64,000 bases of DNA from an uncultured Eubacteriales bacterium (GTDB lineage Bacteria; Bacillota; Clostridia; Christensenellales; Aristaeellaceae), in assembly GCA_900315585.1 (NCBI GenBank), contig OMZP01000015.1, positions 1 through 64,000 of the forward strand, written 5' to 3'. Shown here in pieces: positions 16,103 through 24,186 of the stretch (within the stretch, counting starts at the first letter, position 1; every line of letters starts with the position of its first letter). The notes under the pieces are model-generated. The model was not told the origin of the DNA, searched no databases, and saw only the letters and a list, made by a program, of their open reading frames with translations. A program made the position numbers and the translations under genes.

Positions 16103-16138
16103 AGAGCTAACTGACTTCAACAAAAATCAGTTAGCTCT
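16103..16138 (-). terminator. Hairpin terminator between guaA/att and the XRE gene
   Basis: A 12-bp perfect stem AGAGCTAACTGA (16103-16114 with 16127-16138). On the minus strand it is followed by a TTTTTGTTTG run, so it can stop read-through from guaA into the element. It is the counterpart of 665-700. Apart from this, the repeat and the att-related sites, I see no gene in 15979-16300. Confidence 0.7.
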
Positions 16139-16223
16139 GGATTTGTCCGAATGATCTGTGAGCCACTCCGACAATCGGAATAATCTATCGATCATTCAGT
16201 GAGTAATGCGAATCTCGAAAAAT

Positions 16224-16243
16224 GTTGTCAAAACGTTGTCACG
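16224..16243. other. Paired arm-type integrase-binding repeat, right end
   Basis: GTTGTCA, four bases, GTTGTCACG; same orientation and spacing as 890-909. It lies 58 bases inside the guaA-end att site. Confidence 0.6.
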
Positions 16244-16300
16244 GCAATCCCGGAGGCCTCGAAAACCCCGTGTTTTCAGGGCCTCCAGCCGTTCTGACTG

Positions 16301-16313
16301 CTACTCCCACTCG
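16301..16313. other. att site overlapping the guaA stop codon
   Basis: ctactcccactcg, the last four codons of guaA read in reverse complement. It is repeated with two changes at 777-789. Integration here keeps the guaA reading frame intact. Confidence 0.7.
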
Positions 16314-17608
16314 ATGGTGGCGACGGGCTTCGGAGAGAGGTCGTAGAGGACGCGGTTGACGCCCTTGACCTCGGCGAGGATGCGGTCGGTGATCTTGAGC
16401 AGCACGGGCCAGGCCACCTGTTCGACGGTGGCGGTCATGGCGTCCACGGTGTTCACGGCGCGCAGGATCACGGGCCACTCGAAGCAGCGGGCGTTGTCGC
16501 GCACGCCGGTGGAGCGGAAGTCCGGGATGACGGTGAAGTACTGCCACACCTTGCCGCGCAGGCCGGCCTTGTCGAACTCGTCGCGCAGGATGGCGTCGGC
16601 CTCGCGCAGCGCCTCCAGGCGGTCGCGGGTGATGGCGCCCAGGCAGCGCACGCCCAGGCCGGGGCCCGGGAAGGGCTGGCGATAGACCATGCTGTCCGGC
16701 AGGCCCAGAGCCACGCCGCAGGCGCGCACCTCGTCCTTGAACAGCATCTTCAGGGGCTCGACCAGTTCAAACTGCAGATCCTCCGGCAGGCCGCCCACGT
16801 TGTGATGGGACTTGACCATCTTGGCGGTCTTGGTGCCGGATTCCACGATGTCGGGATAGATGGTGCCCTGGCCCAGGAACTGAATGCCGTCCAGCTTGCG
16901 GGCCTCCTCCTCGAACACGCGGATGAACTCCGCGCCGATGATCTTGCGCTTGGCCTCGGGGTCGGCCACGCCCGCCAGCTTGTTCAGGAAGCGGTCCACC
17001 GCGTCCACGTAGATCAGGTTCGCGCCCAGCTGGTCGCGGAACACCTGCACCACCTGCTCCGGCTCGCCCTTGCGCAGCAGGCCGTGGTTCACGTGCACGC
17101 AGGTCAGCTGGTCGCCGATGGCGCGGATCAGCAGCGCCGCCACCACGGAGGAATCCACGCCGCCGGACAGCGCCAGCAGCACCTTCCTGTCACCCACCTG
17201 CTGACGGATCAGCTCGATCTGGTCGGCGATGAAGTTGTCCATGTTCCAGTTGGCGATGGCGTGGCAGTCGTCGAACACGAACCGCTTCAACGCCATCGTG
17301 CGCTCCACCTCGTCCTCCGGCCAGGCTTCCAGGCTCACGTCGGCCTTCCGCGCCTTGTGGTCCACCGCCATCAGCGGAACGCCCGCACCGTAGACCGCGT
17401 CAGAGGCGTCGATGGCCACGCCGTCCACCACGCGGTTCACGCCGCCGTTTAAGATGATGCCCTTCACGTTCGGAAGTGCCGCCAGCTGCTCGGCGGTGAT
17501 GTCGTGGGGATGAATCTCCGTGTACACGCCCAGCTCGCGAATCTCGCGGGCCACGCGGGTGTTCTCCTTGCTGCCCAGATCCAGAATGACGATCATGTCC
17601 TGCTGCAT
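16301..17608 (-). CDS. guaA: GMP synthase with a truncated, probably inactive amidotransferase domain
   Basis: Converts XMP to GMP using ATP and ammonia. The ATP pyrophosphatase domain is complete (PP-loop LSGGVDSS at about 147-154, GQGTIYPDIVES, RQPFPGPGLGVR) and ends in the usual ATIEWE. The N-terminal class I amidotransferase domain starts normally (IVILDLGSKENTRVAREIRE, LNGG) but is about 110 rather than 190 residues. It lacks the GxCxGxQ nucleophile loop, and the FHPE-like His/Glu is replaced by WPEDEVERT. The frame is intact, so this is not a sequencing break. ATG 17608 is chosen for GGGAGG six bases upstream. Free ammonia or a separate glutaminase would be needed. Confidence 0.93.
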   Translation of the reverse strand: MQQDMIVILDLGSKENTRVAREIRELGVYTEIHPHDITAEQLAALPNVKGIILNGGVNRVVDGVAIDASDAVYGAGVPLMAVDHKARKADVSLEAWPEDEVERTMALKRFVFDDCHAIANWNMDNFIADQIELIRQQVGDRKVLLALSGGVDSSVVAALLIRAIGDQLTCVHVNHGLLRKGEPEQVVQVFRDQLGANLIYVDAVDRFLNKLAGVADPEAKRKIIGAEFIRVFEEEARKLDGIQFLGQGTIYPDIVESGTKTAKMVKSHHNVGGLPEDLQFELVEPLKMLFKDEVRACGVALGLPDSMVYRQPFPGPGLGVRCLGAITRDRLEALREADAILRDEFDKAGLRGKVWQYFTVIPDFRSTGVRDNARCFEWPVILRAVNTVDAMTATVEQVAWPVLLKITDRILAEVKGVNRVLYDLSPKPVATIEWE

Positions 17609-17769
17609 AATGTGCCTCCCCATCTCTTTCGTTTTGGTATGGGGATATTTTAGCACTTCTCCCCCGCCCCGTCGTTAATGGAAGGTTATTTTGGGATAAT
17701 GTGTTTGGGGGACGTGAAATGGGGACGGTTCCCGCAACAGCTTTCGAGAGCCGTCCCCGATTAACATAG

Positions 17770-18117
17770 TTATTTCAGACATAGCTTCTCCCTGTCGCGG
17801 AATCTTCCTTGCACGATATGTACAATGTCCAATATCCAAGTCACGCCAAGAATCGCCGCACTAGTCACAGCAATTGCTTCCCGCCAATGAACGAATACGC
17901 CTTGCGGCTGCCCGATGGTGATTTGGATATAGAACAAACCGAATACGCTGCTAGCGATACATACTGCCAGCAGCAGGAACAGATTGAGTGCTCCGCGCCA
18001 GTATCGCCGAACATAGAAGTAATGCAGGCCAAAGAAACCGAACATGACGCACAGAATCAGCGCAAGTGACTTGTGTTTCTTCGATGTCATATAGCGATAT
18101 TGATATGTCTTTGTCAT
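17770..18117 (-). CDS. TM2-domain membrane protein
   Basis: A 115-residue protein. After a basic N-terminus (MTSKKHKSLAL) it has a hydrophobic helix with the TM2-type GFFGLHYFYVRRYWRGALNL, a second helix and a third near the C-terminus (GVTWILDIVHIV). TM2 proteins are small membrane proteins of unsettled function. The start at 18117 follows GGGGGAGAG; an ATG 24 bases upstream is less well placed. It is more AT-rich than nearby housekeeping genes. It diverges from the XRE gene at 18293, possibly sharing a control region. Confidence 0.8.
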   Translation of the reverse strand: MTKTYQYRYMTSKKHKSLALILCVMFGFFGLHYFYVRRYWRGALNLFLLLAVCIASSVFGLFYIQITIGQPQGVFVHWREAIAVTSAAILGVTWILDIVHIVQGRFRDREKLCLK

Positions 18118-18292
18118 TTGCTCTCCCCCCCTGTATTCCATTCATCACTCTCGGCAAACAGCAAGCACGATTTTAAATGTGTTAGACAGTATCATTATAC
18201 CATTTTAATTCTTGCATTTCAATCTCTTTTCTACTTTTGCAGGCGCATATAAAGCGCCTTTGTCATATAGAATATTGCACGAGGTGAAACCT

Positions 18293-18625
18293 GTGCAGAA
18301 CAAAGATATCGTATACGAGGAGACATTCGCATTGCGTCTTTCAAAGTTGCGCAATCAGAAGGGCGTTTCCGCACGGGACATGAGCCTGTCTATCGGACAA
18401 AACCCCAATTATATCAACCACATCGAGAACGGGAAATCCCTCCCCTCCCTGACCGTATTCTTCTACATCTGCGAGTTTTTGAACATCACGCCCAGCGAGT
18501 TTTTCGACCTGGATTCCAGCCAGCCGGAGGCGCTGCGGGAATTGACGGAGAAGCTGAAAAAGCTGCCGCCGGAATACCTGAGCCACATCGAGGCCATCGT
18601 GGACGGGCTGACGGAGGGAAAATAG
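18293..18625 (+). CDS. XRE-family HTH regulator
   Basis: A 110-residue protein with a single N-terminal HTH (FALRLSKLRNQKGVSARDMS, NPNYINHIENGKSLPSL) and a short helical tail. I chose GTG 18293 because GAGGTG stands eight bases upstream; the frame is open from 18212, but the extra residues resemble no family. It is a housekeeping-type small repressor of unknown target, unrelated in its C-terminus to the two element regulators. A strong terminator follows. Confidence 0.85.
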   Translation: MQNKDIVYEETFALRLSKLRNQKGVSARDMSLSIGQNPNYINHIENGKSLPSLTVFFYICEFLNITPSEFFDLDSSQPEALRELTEKLKKLPPEYLSHIEAIVDGLTEGK

Positions 18626-18628
18626 CGC

Positions 18629-18665
18629 ACACAACCGGGGCGACATCGCGTCGCCCCGGTTGTGT
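18629..18665 (+). terminator. Terminator after the XRE gene
   Basis: A 15-bp GC-rich perfect stem (18629-18643 with 18651-18665, starting acacaaccggggcga) and a 7-base loop, followed by cttga. There is no real T-run, but the stem is very stable. Confidence 0.65.
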
Positions 18666-18674
18666 CTTGAAAAC

Positions 18675-18741
18675 GTGAAATGGGGACGGTTCTCATTTCA
18701 CACTTTCAAAAAATGTGAAATGAGAACCGTCCCCATTTCAC
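18675..18741. repeat. REP-like palindrome, 27-bp perfect arms
   Basis: Arms 18675-18701 and 18715-18741 are exact reverse complements (core GGGGACGGTTCTCATTT) with a 13-base loop. Partial copies of the same sequence lie at 17714-17756 and 51395-51446, and a shorter relative near 46634. Downstream to 18861 there are only short attccct tandem units. Confidence 0.8.
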
Positions 18742-18861
18742 ATAAAGGGAAGGCTTTTGGAAAGCGGACGCCAAGAATGGCGTCCCTACGGCTCTCACAC
18801 AGTATTCCTATTCCCTATTCCCTATTCCCTATTACCTATTGCCTATTGCCTCATCCCGCAT

Positions 18862-19296
18862 CTACGATTCTTCATCTGAATCCTCTTCCCTCTCCCGCAT
18901 GCTCTCCAGCGCCCGCTTGATCTTCTCCGGGAAGCGCACGTCCAGCAGGGCGGCGTTTTCCAGTATGCTCAGGCCCTCGTTGGCGATGTAGTAGAAGGCC
19001 AGCGAGGTCTGGAACACCATCGCCGAATTGCCCAAGGCCCGGTCCACCAGTGTCGCCAGGCCGATGAGCAGCAGCATCAGCGCCTTGCGGGCGATGCCCA
19101 CGAACCCGGCCTTGCTGGACAGGCGGCCGCCCTCGGTCTTGGGCGACTTGCCGCAGGCGGCGACGATCAGGCCGCTGACGTAGTCCAGCGACATCACCGC
19201 CACCAGGATGGTAAGCAGCGGGCTCCACTCCCCGAACAGCCCCGCCACCGCGCCCGCCAGCGCCGCCAGGGTCTTCACGATCTTCTCCCAACTCAT
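18862..19296 (-). CDS. Phage-type holin family protein
   Basis: A 144-residue protein of the small phage holin family (phage_holin_4 type): hydrophobic helices at LTILVAVMSLDYVSGLIVAA and MLLLIGLATLVDRAL, then LAFYYIANEGLSILENAA and an acidic C-terminus. The family forms membrane pores that release an endolysin. ATG 19296 is preceded by GGAGG. It overlaps a 49-residue membrane ORF, which in turn overlaps the endolysin gene, so the three form a coupled lysis cassette. No phage structural genes are near, so it is a remnant or a domesticated cassette. Confidence 0.85.
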   Translation of the reverse strand: MSWEKIVKTLAALAGAVAGLFGEWSPLLTILVAVMSLDYVSGLIVAACGKSPKTEGGRLSSKAGFVGIARKALMLLLIGLATLVDRALGNSAMVFQTSLAFYYIANEGLSILENAALLDVRFPEKIKRALESMREREEDSDEES

Positions 19297-19442
19297 CTTT
19301 TCTCCTCCCTCCGAATCAAAAGCCACAGCACCCCGCCGACGATCAGCCCCGGCGCGAGCAGCCTCAGCCCAAACAGCGCCGTCGACAGAATCAGGTCGGC
19401 CCGGGCGACGGCGGCCTGGATGGCCCTCGTCGCGTCCGTCAT
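19293..19442 (-). CDS. Short membrane protein in the lysis cassette
   Basis: A 49-residue ORF that starts at an ATG overlapping the endolysin stop codon (ATGA) and whose own TGA overlaps the holin ATG. It has an N-terminal amphipathic stretch (TDATRAIQAAVARADLIL), one strong membrane helix (LLAPGLIVGGVLWLLI) and a charged tail RREEKR. Tight overlaps on both sides argue that it is translated. It could be a second holin-like or antiholin-like component; the sequence does not decide this. Confidence 0.6.
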   Translation of the reverse strand: MTDATRAIQAAVARADLILSTALFGLRLLAPGLIVGGVLWLLIRREEKR

Positions 19443-20287
19443 GCCTCCAGCTCCCCGTAGCGGCTGGACACCCAGCCCTCCTTGCCCGCGAAGCTTACCC
19501 GGTGCCAGGGCCTGCCGCCCGCCTCCCGGCTCTCGTTCAGCCAGGCGAGCCGCTCGCCCTTCTTCGCCACGCCCAGAATGGGGTTTCCCACCCCCGGTCC
19601 CTTGCGCACGTTCACGGTGCCGCCGGTGATGCGGACGAACTTTTGCGGTTCCTTCACTGTGGCGCCCGCCTCCCTGCCATTTCGCCCCGCGCCCTCGGCC
19701 TGCGCCGGGTCGCGGGTTTCGGGCGCGACTTGTTTCACTGCGCTTGCGCCCTCCGTCCGCTGCGCGAACGCTCCGTCATTCAGCACCACCACGGTGTGTC
19801 CCTGGGTGGCCGTGCAGAGGATGTCGCCCCGCTTCAAATAGGCGCTCTGCTTCGTATACCGCTCGCCCACCAACTCCGTGAACGCGCCCGTGGCCAGCAG
19901 GTTCTTCGGCTCGTTGGTGGTGCGAAAGCCCTCCGGCAGGCCCAGGATGCCCGCATACGCGCAGCAGACCCGCACCAGCGCGGAGCAGTCCGTCTCGCAG
20001 TCCACCGTCACCTTCGACGGGTCGAAGCCCACCTTCGCCGCCTCCCTGTACAGCGTGTTGCGCTGATACTGGTCGTAGCCGATGTGGCGGTTCGCCACCG
20101 CCGCCGCCATGGCCGCCGCGATCCTCTCCGCCGTGACCCCGTCCTTCGCCCGGAACACCCGCCAGCCCTTGCTGTGGGCATACCAGGCCTGCTTCTTCAG
20201 CTCCCTGCCCGTCTGGTTCCCGGCCTTGCCGCCGTTGGCCTTGCCGTTTTCGTCGATGGACGCGGAGCCAACATATACTGTTGCCAT
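19439..20287 (-). CDS. Phage-type endolysin: NlpC/P60-like amidohydrolase with SH3 domain
   Basis: A 282-residue cell-wall hydrolase without a signal peptide, as expected for a holin-dependent endolysin. The N-terminal catalytic domain (about 1-175) has the Cys of ETDCSALVRVC, a His in GHTVVVLN and the typical opening VYVGSASIDENGK. After an Ala/Gly/Arg linker, the last 65 or so residues form a bacterial SH3 domain (GTVNVRKGPG, WHRVSFAGKEGWVSSRYGE). GGAGGGAG precedes the ATG. First gene of the lysis cassette. Confidence 0.88.
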   Translation of the reverse strand: MATVYVGSASIDENGKANGGKAGNQTGRELKKQAWYAHSKGWRVFRAKDGVTAERIAAAMAAAVANRHIGYDQYQRNTLYREAAKVGFDPSKVTVDCETDCSALVRVCCAYAGILGLPEGFRTTNEPKNLLATGAFTELVGERYTKQSAYLKRGDILCTATQGHTVVVLNDGAFAQRTEGASAVKQVAPETRDPAQAEGAGRNGREAGATVKEPQKFVRITGGTVNVRKGPGVGNPILGVAKKGERLAWLNESREAGGRPWHRVSFAGKEGWVSSRYGELEA

Positions 20288-20376
20288 AGTTCTCCCTCCC
20301 TGTGAATGATTTGCGGATTCCCCGCAGCAGGGAGACTATGACCCAAAAACCGGATTTTACTGGCTTGTTTGCATAA

Positions 20377-20404
20377 AAAGCGCCCCGCGTTCAAAACGCG
20401 GGGC
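20377..20404 (-). terminator. Terminator of the DUF4236 gene
   Basis: Stem GCCCCGCGTT (20382-20391) pairs with AACGCGGGGC (20395-20404). On the minus strand it is followed by GCTTTTTATG. A half copy of the CCTTCGCTTCGCTCAGGATGAC repeat follows at 20406-20432. Confidence 0.75.
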
Positions 20405-20479
20405 AGGATCCTTCGCTTCGCTCAGGATGACAGTCGGACGCCTTGTTTCATATCCGGAAAGCCTGTACGGCATTCAGCC

Positions 20480-21346
20480 TTACAGATCCTCCGGCCCATA
20501 GGGCACGATCTTCTTCAGCGCGCCGTCGGCGCCCTTGTTCATGCGGTTCTTGAAGCGGCAGAGGAAGGCCTCCGGCTCCTCGGCCTGATAACCCTTCTTC
20601 ATGAAGCCCTCCCGGGTGAAGATGACGGAATAGATGTAGGCGTCCTCCACCTCGCCCCGGCTGTCCCGGCGCTGGGTGTAGGCCGAGAGCAGCACCTTCT
20701 CCATGTGGGGCGTGGCGGAGAAGAAGTGGCTGGCGCAGAACATGCCCAGGCCGAACACGCAGCGGGCATACTCCGCCTTCAATTCCTTCTGGGTCTTGTC
20801 CTTCTGCTTCAGGTCGCCGCTGGCCGTGGCCTCGGCCTTCCGGGTGGGCAGGTGCTCGATCTCCGGCAGGTCCATGTCCGCCAGCAGCGCGCCGTCCTCA
20901 TACTCGAAGCTCACCCTGAAGTCGATGGGCAGGGACAGGTTGTCCAGCCACTCGCCGATGGCCGCCTCCACCGCGTCGGCGTCCGGGGCCGCGTTCACGA
21001 TCTCCGCGGGCCAGTCGGCGTCCGCAGGCAGGTCGCAGGCGAGGCTGCCGATGTTCACGAAGGCGTCGTTCACGGCCTCCAGCCGGTACAGCTCCGCCTG
21101 GGCCGCCACGTCCGCGCCGCTGAGCCGGGCCGAAGCGGAGGCCGCCGGTTTCTTCCTTTCGCCGCCGAAGTCCGCGATCTTCTTGCGGTCGTACAGGCCG
21201 GTGCCGGGGATGCTGGTGTTCAGGAACACGCCCTTCTTGCCGATGTTGGTGGACACGCCCTTGCCGCCCACCGTCAGGCTCACGCCGGACTTGGAGAAGT
21301 TCAGCTTCACGCCCTTGAAAATGGTAATGCTCTTGCGAAAGCGCAT
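20480..21346 (-). CDS. DUF4236-domain protein
   Basis: A 288-residue protein whose first 55 residues match the DUF4236 pattern (MRFRKSITIFKGVKLNFSKS, NTSIPGTGLYDRKK). The remaining region (about 75-288) is acidic and helical and unknown to me. DUF4236 is a short beta-rich domain of unknown role, usually at the N-terminus of varied proteins. ATG 21346 is preceded by GGGAGG; the frame is open 18 codons upstream. It diverges from the secreted SH3 protein. Confidence 0.85.
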   Translation of the reverse strand: MRFRKSITIFKGVKLNFSKSGVSLTVGGKGVSTNIGKKGVFLNTSIPGTGLYDRKKIADFGGERKKPAASASARLSGADVAAQAELYRLEAVNDAFVNIGSLACDLPADADWPAEIVNAAPDADAVEAAIGEWLDNLSLPIDFRVSFEYEDGALLADMDLPEIEHLPTRKAEATASGDLKQKDKTQKELKAEYARCVFGLGMFCASHFFSATPHMEKVLLSAYTQRRDSRGEVEDAYIYSVIFTREGFMKKGYQAEEPEAFLCRFKNRMNKGADGALKKIVPYGPEDL

Positions 21347-21426
21347 GGTCTCGCCTCCCGTGTGTTGTGCTGGCTCCATTTTACCCGATTTCCCCGGCAA
21401 TTACAAGGGAAATCTGCGCCCCGACA

Positions 21427-21455
21427 TTGACTTTCCCGCAATAATATCTTAATAT
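21427..21455 (+). promoter_or_regulatory. Promoter of the secreted triple-SH3 protein gene
   Basis: TTGACT (21427-21432), 17 bases, TAATAT (21450-21455), about 37 bases before the ATG at 21492, in a short AT-rich island between two GC-rich genes. Confidence 0.55.
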
Positions 21456-21491
21456 ATAGGTATGACAAATACCGCACGAGGGGGTTTGAAC

Positions 21492-22277
21492 ATGAAGAAG
21501 ATCCGCGTCCTGTTTGCCACCGTCCTGGCGCTGGCGCTGCTGGCGGGCCTGTGCAGTGCCCAGGCCGCCCAGACCTACTACGACTACGGCACCAGCTATG
21601 ACTACCTGATCGGCGCGATGGAGGTGGTCAACTGCGCGTCCTGGACCTCCCTGCGCAGCTACCCGGACTCCGCTGCCCCGCGGCTGATGAAGGTGCCGGT
21701 GGGCGCGATCGTGTCCAACTGCTACTACCAGGACGAAAAGTTCACCTACTGCGAATACAACGGCGTGGGCGGCTACATCCTGAACAGCAACCTGTCCTTC
21801 ATCTACGGCCCTCTGGGCTATGAGTACAGCGTGGACGACTACGTGGGCAACTGCCAGATCGTGAACTGCGCCAGCTACGCCTCCCTCAGGGACTATCCCA
21901 GCACCAACGCCAACCTGCTGGTGCGCGTGCCCCTGGGCGAGATCGTGACCAACGTGTTCTACCAGGACGAACGCTTCTGCTACTGCATCTACAACGGCAT
22001 CGAGGGCTACATCCTCTCCAACAACCTGAACTGGGTCTCCGGCGGCAGCGAGTCCGCCTCCTCCGGCTATGACAGCACCTGGATCGGCGACGCCTGGATC
22101 GTTAACGCCGGGTCCTGGGCCTCCCTGCGGGAGCTGCCCGACACCGCCTCCTACCGGCTGGCCAAGGTGCCCCTGGGCGACAAGGTGACCAACTGCTACA
22201 TGGTCAACGACCGCTTCGCCTGCTGCACCTGGCGCGGCATGGTGGGGTATATCCTCATTGACAATCTGGGATGGTGA
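21492..22277 (+). CDS. Secreted protein with three SH3-like repeats
   Basis: A 261-residue protein with a signal peptide (MKKIRVLF then a hydrophobic core to AQAAQ). Three homologous repeats of about 60 residues follow (starting VNCASWTSLR, VNCASYASLR and VNAGSWASLR), each ending GYIL.xNL. This is the bacterial SH3 pattern seen in cell-wall-binding proteins. There is no catalytic domain, so it probably only binds envelope polymers or partners. GAGGGGG lies before the ATG. Conserved cysteine pairs in each repeat could form disulfides outside the cell. Confidence 0.85.
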   Translation: MKKIRVLFATVLALALLAGLCSAQAAQTYYDYGTSYDYLIGAMEVVNCASWTSLRSYPDSAAPRLMKVPVGAIVSNCYYQDEKFTYCEYNGVGGYILNSNLSFIYGPLGYEYSVDDYVGNCQIVNCASYASLRDYPSTNANLLVRVPLGEIVTNVFYQDERFCYCIYNGIEGYILSNNLNWVSGGSESASSGYDSTWIGDAWIVNAGSWASLRELPDTASYRLAKVPLGDKVTNCYMVNDRFACCTWRGMVGYILIDNLGW

Positions 22278-22783
22278 TAGATGAGTGTGGAGTGTGGAGT
22301 GTGGAGTGTGGAGTGTGGAGTGTGGAGTTGAAGTCAGTGGCTGACGCGCTTCATCTCCACGCTTCATAAGCCGAAGTATTCCCGTAGACCACCGTACAGA
22401 TCCTTCGCTTCGCTCAGGATGACACGCGACACTGGTTGTCATCCTGAACGAAGTGAAGGATCTGTTCATTATTCTTTGGAAATGCGATTCATTTCCTCCG
22501 CTCCAGGATGACACGCGACACCGGTTGTCGTCCTGAACGGAGTGAAGGATCTGTTCATTTCTTCAGCTGGAACCAGATTGCCGCGTCGGGCTTGCGCCCT
22601 CCTCGAAATGACGTAATTTGGGATGGGTTGAACCATTTCCATAGGAGCGCGAGCTTCCTGCCCGTACCACGTCATTGCGAGGCCGAAGGCCGTGACCATC
22701 CGGTTCCCCATGAATCAATCAAATCCGCAGGATTTGTTCCGCCATTCCTCATTTCTCATTCCTCATTCCTAATTCCTCATTCC
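22278..22783. repeat. Intergenic repeat cluster
   Basis: It holds a tandem run of gtgtgga units (about 22283-22328). Two inverted-repeat copies of the CCTTCGCTTCGCTCAGGATGAC family follow (22398-22463 and about 22500-22555), then a run of attcctcattcc units (about 22743-22795). I see no gene. The same repeat families occur elsewhere in the window. Confidence 0.75.
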
Positions 22784-23860
22784 TTACTCCTCACTCTCTT
22801 CCGCCTCCTTCAGCATCGTCTCGATCATGATGCCGTAGCCCATGGTTGGGTCGTTCACCATCACGTGGGTCACCGCGCCGATGATGCGCCCGTCCTGGAG
22901 GATGGGGCTGCCGGACATGCCCTGCACAATGCCGCCGGTCTTTTCCAGCAGCTCAGGGTCAGTGACGCGGATCACCATGGCCCGGGACGCGCTCTGGCCT
23001 CGATCCGACAGGCGCACCACCTCGCAGGCGTATTCCCTGGGGCCGCCGTCGTCCACCGTGGTGATCAGCGAGGCCGCGCCGGGGTGCACCTGGCTCCGGG
23101 ACGCCGCCGGCAGGCCCTCCGGATACAGCGCCCCGGCGATGGGCCCGTCGGCGCTGCCGAAGATGCCGCTGTCACCGTTTTTCGACACGCTGCCCAGCGT
23201 CTCCGTCTCCCCCAGGAAGTCGCCGGTCAGCTCCCCGGGCGACCCGGCCTTGCTGGGCGTCACCGCCACCACCCGGTTGGGGTAGATCCCGCCGTCTCCC
23301 ACCGGCATCACCACGCCCGTGTCCACGTCGGTGATGGCGTGGCCCAGCGCGCCGAAGCCGCCGTCCTCCGGGTCATAATAGGTCAGCGTGCCCACGCCCG
23401 CGGTGCTGTCCCGCACCCACGCGCCCAAGCGGTACTGGCCGTCCCGCTCGTCCCGGGCCGGGGTCACGTCGCACTCCACCACGTCGCCGCCCCGCAAAAC
23501 CCGCAGATGCGCCGTCTCCCCGTCCGCAATGGACGCCGACAGCTGCTTCGCCCCGGTCACCGCCTCGCCGTCCAAACTCTGGATCACGTCCCCGCTCTTC
23601 AGCCCCGCCAGCCGCGCCGGGCTGGGCGTCCTGCCCAAATCTGAATTGCCCACGACCACCACGCCGGTGCGCAGCGCCACGCCCACCGACTGGCCGCCCG
23701 GCACCAGCACCTTCTGCGGCTCCACCGCCGCGTTCACGGCTCCCACAGCCGCCATTCCCTCCGGCAGCCGGGCCTCCGCTCCCAGCTGCGGCGACAGCAT
23801 CAGCGCCGCCATCGCCGCCGCCAGCAGCCCGCCCAGCCGCCGCCTGACCTTCGCTTCCAT
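22784..23860 (-). CDS. spoIVB: SpoIVB peptidase, sporulation signalling protease
   Basis: A 358-residue protein: an N-terminal signal anchor (RRRLGGLLAAAMAALML), a PDZ domain (about 75-150, RLAGLKSGDVIQSLDGEAV) and the S55 peptidase domain with the His motif GALGHAITD and the Ser motif GMSGSPILQDG. In Bacillus it is secreted from the forespore and triggers SpoIVFB cleavage of pro-sigma-K. ATG 23860 is chosen for GGAGG eight bases upstream; the frame is open to 24067. Its presence is strong evidence for endospore formation. Confidence 0.93.
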   Translation of the reverse strand: MEAKVRRRLGGLLAAAMAALMLSPQLGAEARLPEGMAAVGAVNAAVEPQKVLVPGGQSVGVALRTGVVVVGNSDLGRTPSPARLAGLKSGDVIQSLDGEAVTGAKQLSASIADGETAHLRVLRGGDVVECDVTPARDERDGQYRLGAWVRDSTAGVGTLTYYDPEDGGFGALGHAITDVDTGVVMPVGDGGIYPNRVVAVTPSKAGSPGELTGDFLGETETLGSVSKNGDSGIFGSADGPIAGALYPEGLPAASRSQVHPGAASLITTVDDGGPREYACEVVRLSDRGQSASRAMVIRVTDPELLEKTGGIVQGMSGSPILQDGRIIGAVTHVMVNDPTMGYGIMIETMLKEAEESEE

Positions 23861-24132
23861 TCCATGCGCCTCCTTCGCCCATTTGCCCGCGCCGCGCTTT
23901 TTCCGGCTTTTTCCAGCCGCATCCCCCGCCCGCGCCGCGAACCATCCTGTAATCTGGCCGCCACCGGGGTCGCGTATGCTGGCAAATGCCCCGCAATGTG
24001 GGAATATCTCGTAGCATAGTCGCCGCGCCGCCGCCCGTTCGACGCCCCGCGCCCATCTGCCAATCATTTCCTTGTATATTCAGATTTTAACCTTCTTTTA
24101 CTTCATTTATGCCGTTTTCAGCGCAAAACCGG

Positions 24133-24161
24133 TTGCTATTATTTTTCAAACCGATTATAAT
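24133..24161 (+). promoter_or_regulatory. Promoter of tilS-hpt-ftsH
   Basis: TTGCTA (24133-24138), 17 bases, TATAAT (24156-24161), 25 bases before the tilS start. It lies in the only AT-rich part of the 23861-24186 gap between spoIVB and tilS, which otherwise holds nothing I recognise. Confidence 0.65.
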
Positions 24162-24186
24162 AGTATCTGTTATGATGGAGGGGAGT

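Larger units (their letters stand above)
777..16313. mobile_element. Integrative element of about 15.5 kb inserted at the 3' end of guaA, carrying defence-like and Bce-type cargo
   Basis: The ends are direct copies of the guaA terminus (777-789 and 16301-16313, 11 of 13 bases identical), each with an internal pair of GTTGTCA repeats at identical 11-base spacing. A tyrosine integrase, an excisionase-like gene and an XRE regulator lie at the guaA side. Two relaxosome-like genes and an oriT-like hairpin suggest past mobilisability, but no relaxase is present. Base composition falls sharply inside the element, most of all from about 830 to 7087. The 3' end of guaA is a well-known integration target in Firmicutes. 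The exact crossover base cannot be fixed. Confidence 0.75.

Noticed and set aside
18795..18850. Tandem attccct units considered as a CRISPR array
   Set aside because: Units are about 7 bases and contiguous, with no spacers and no cas genes.
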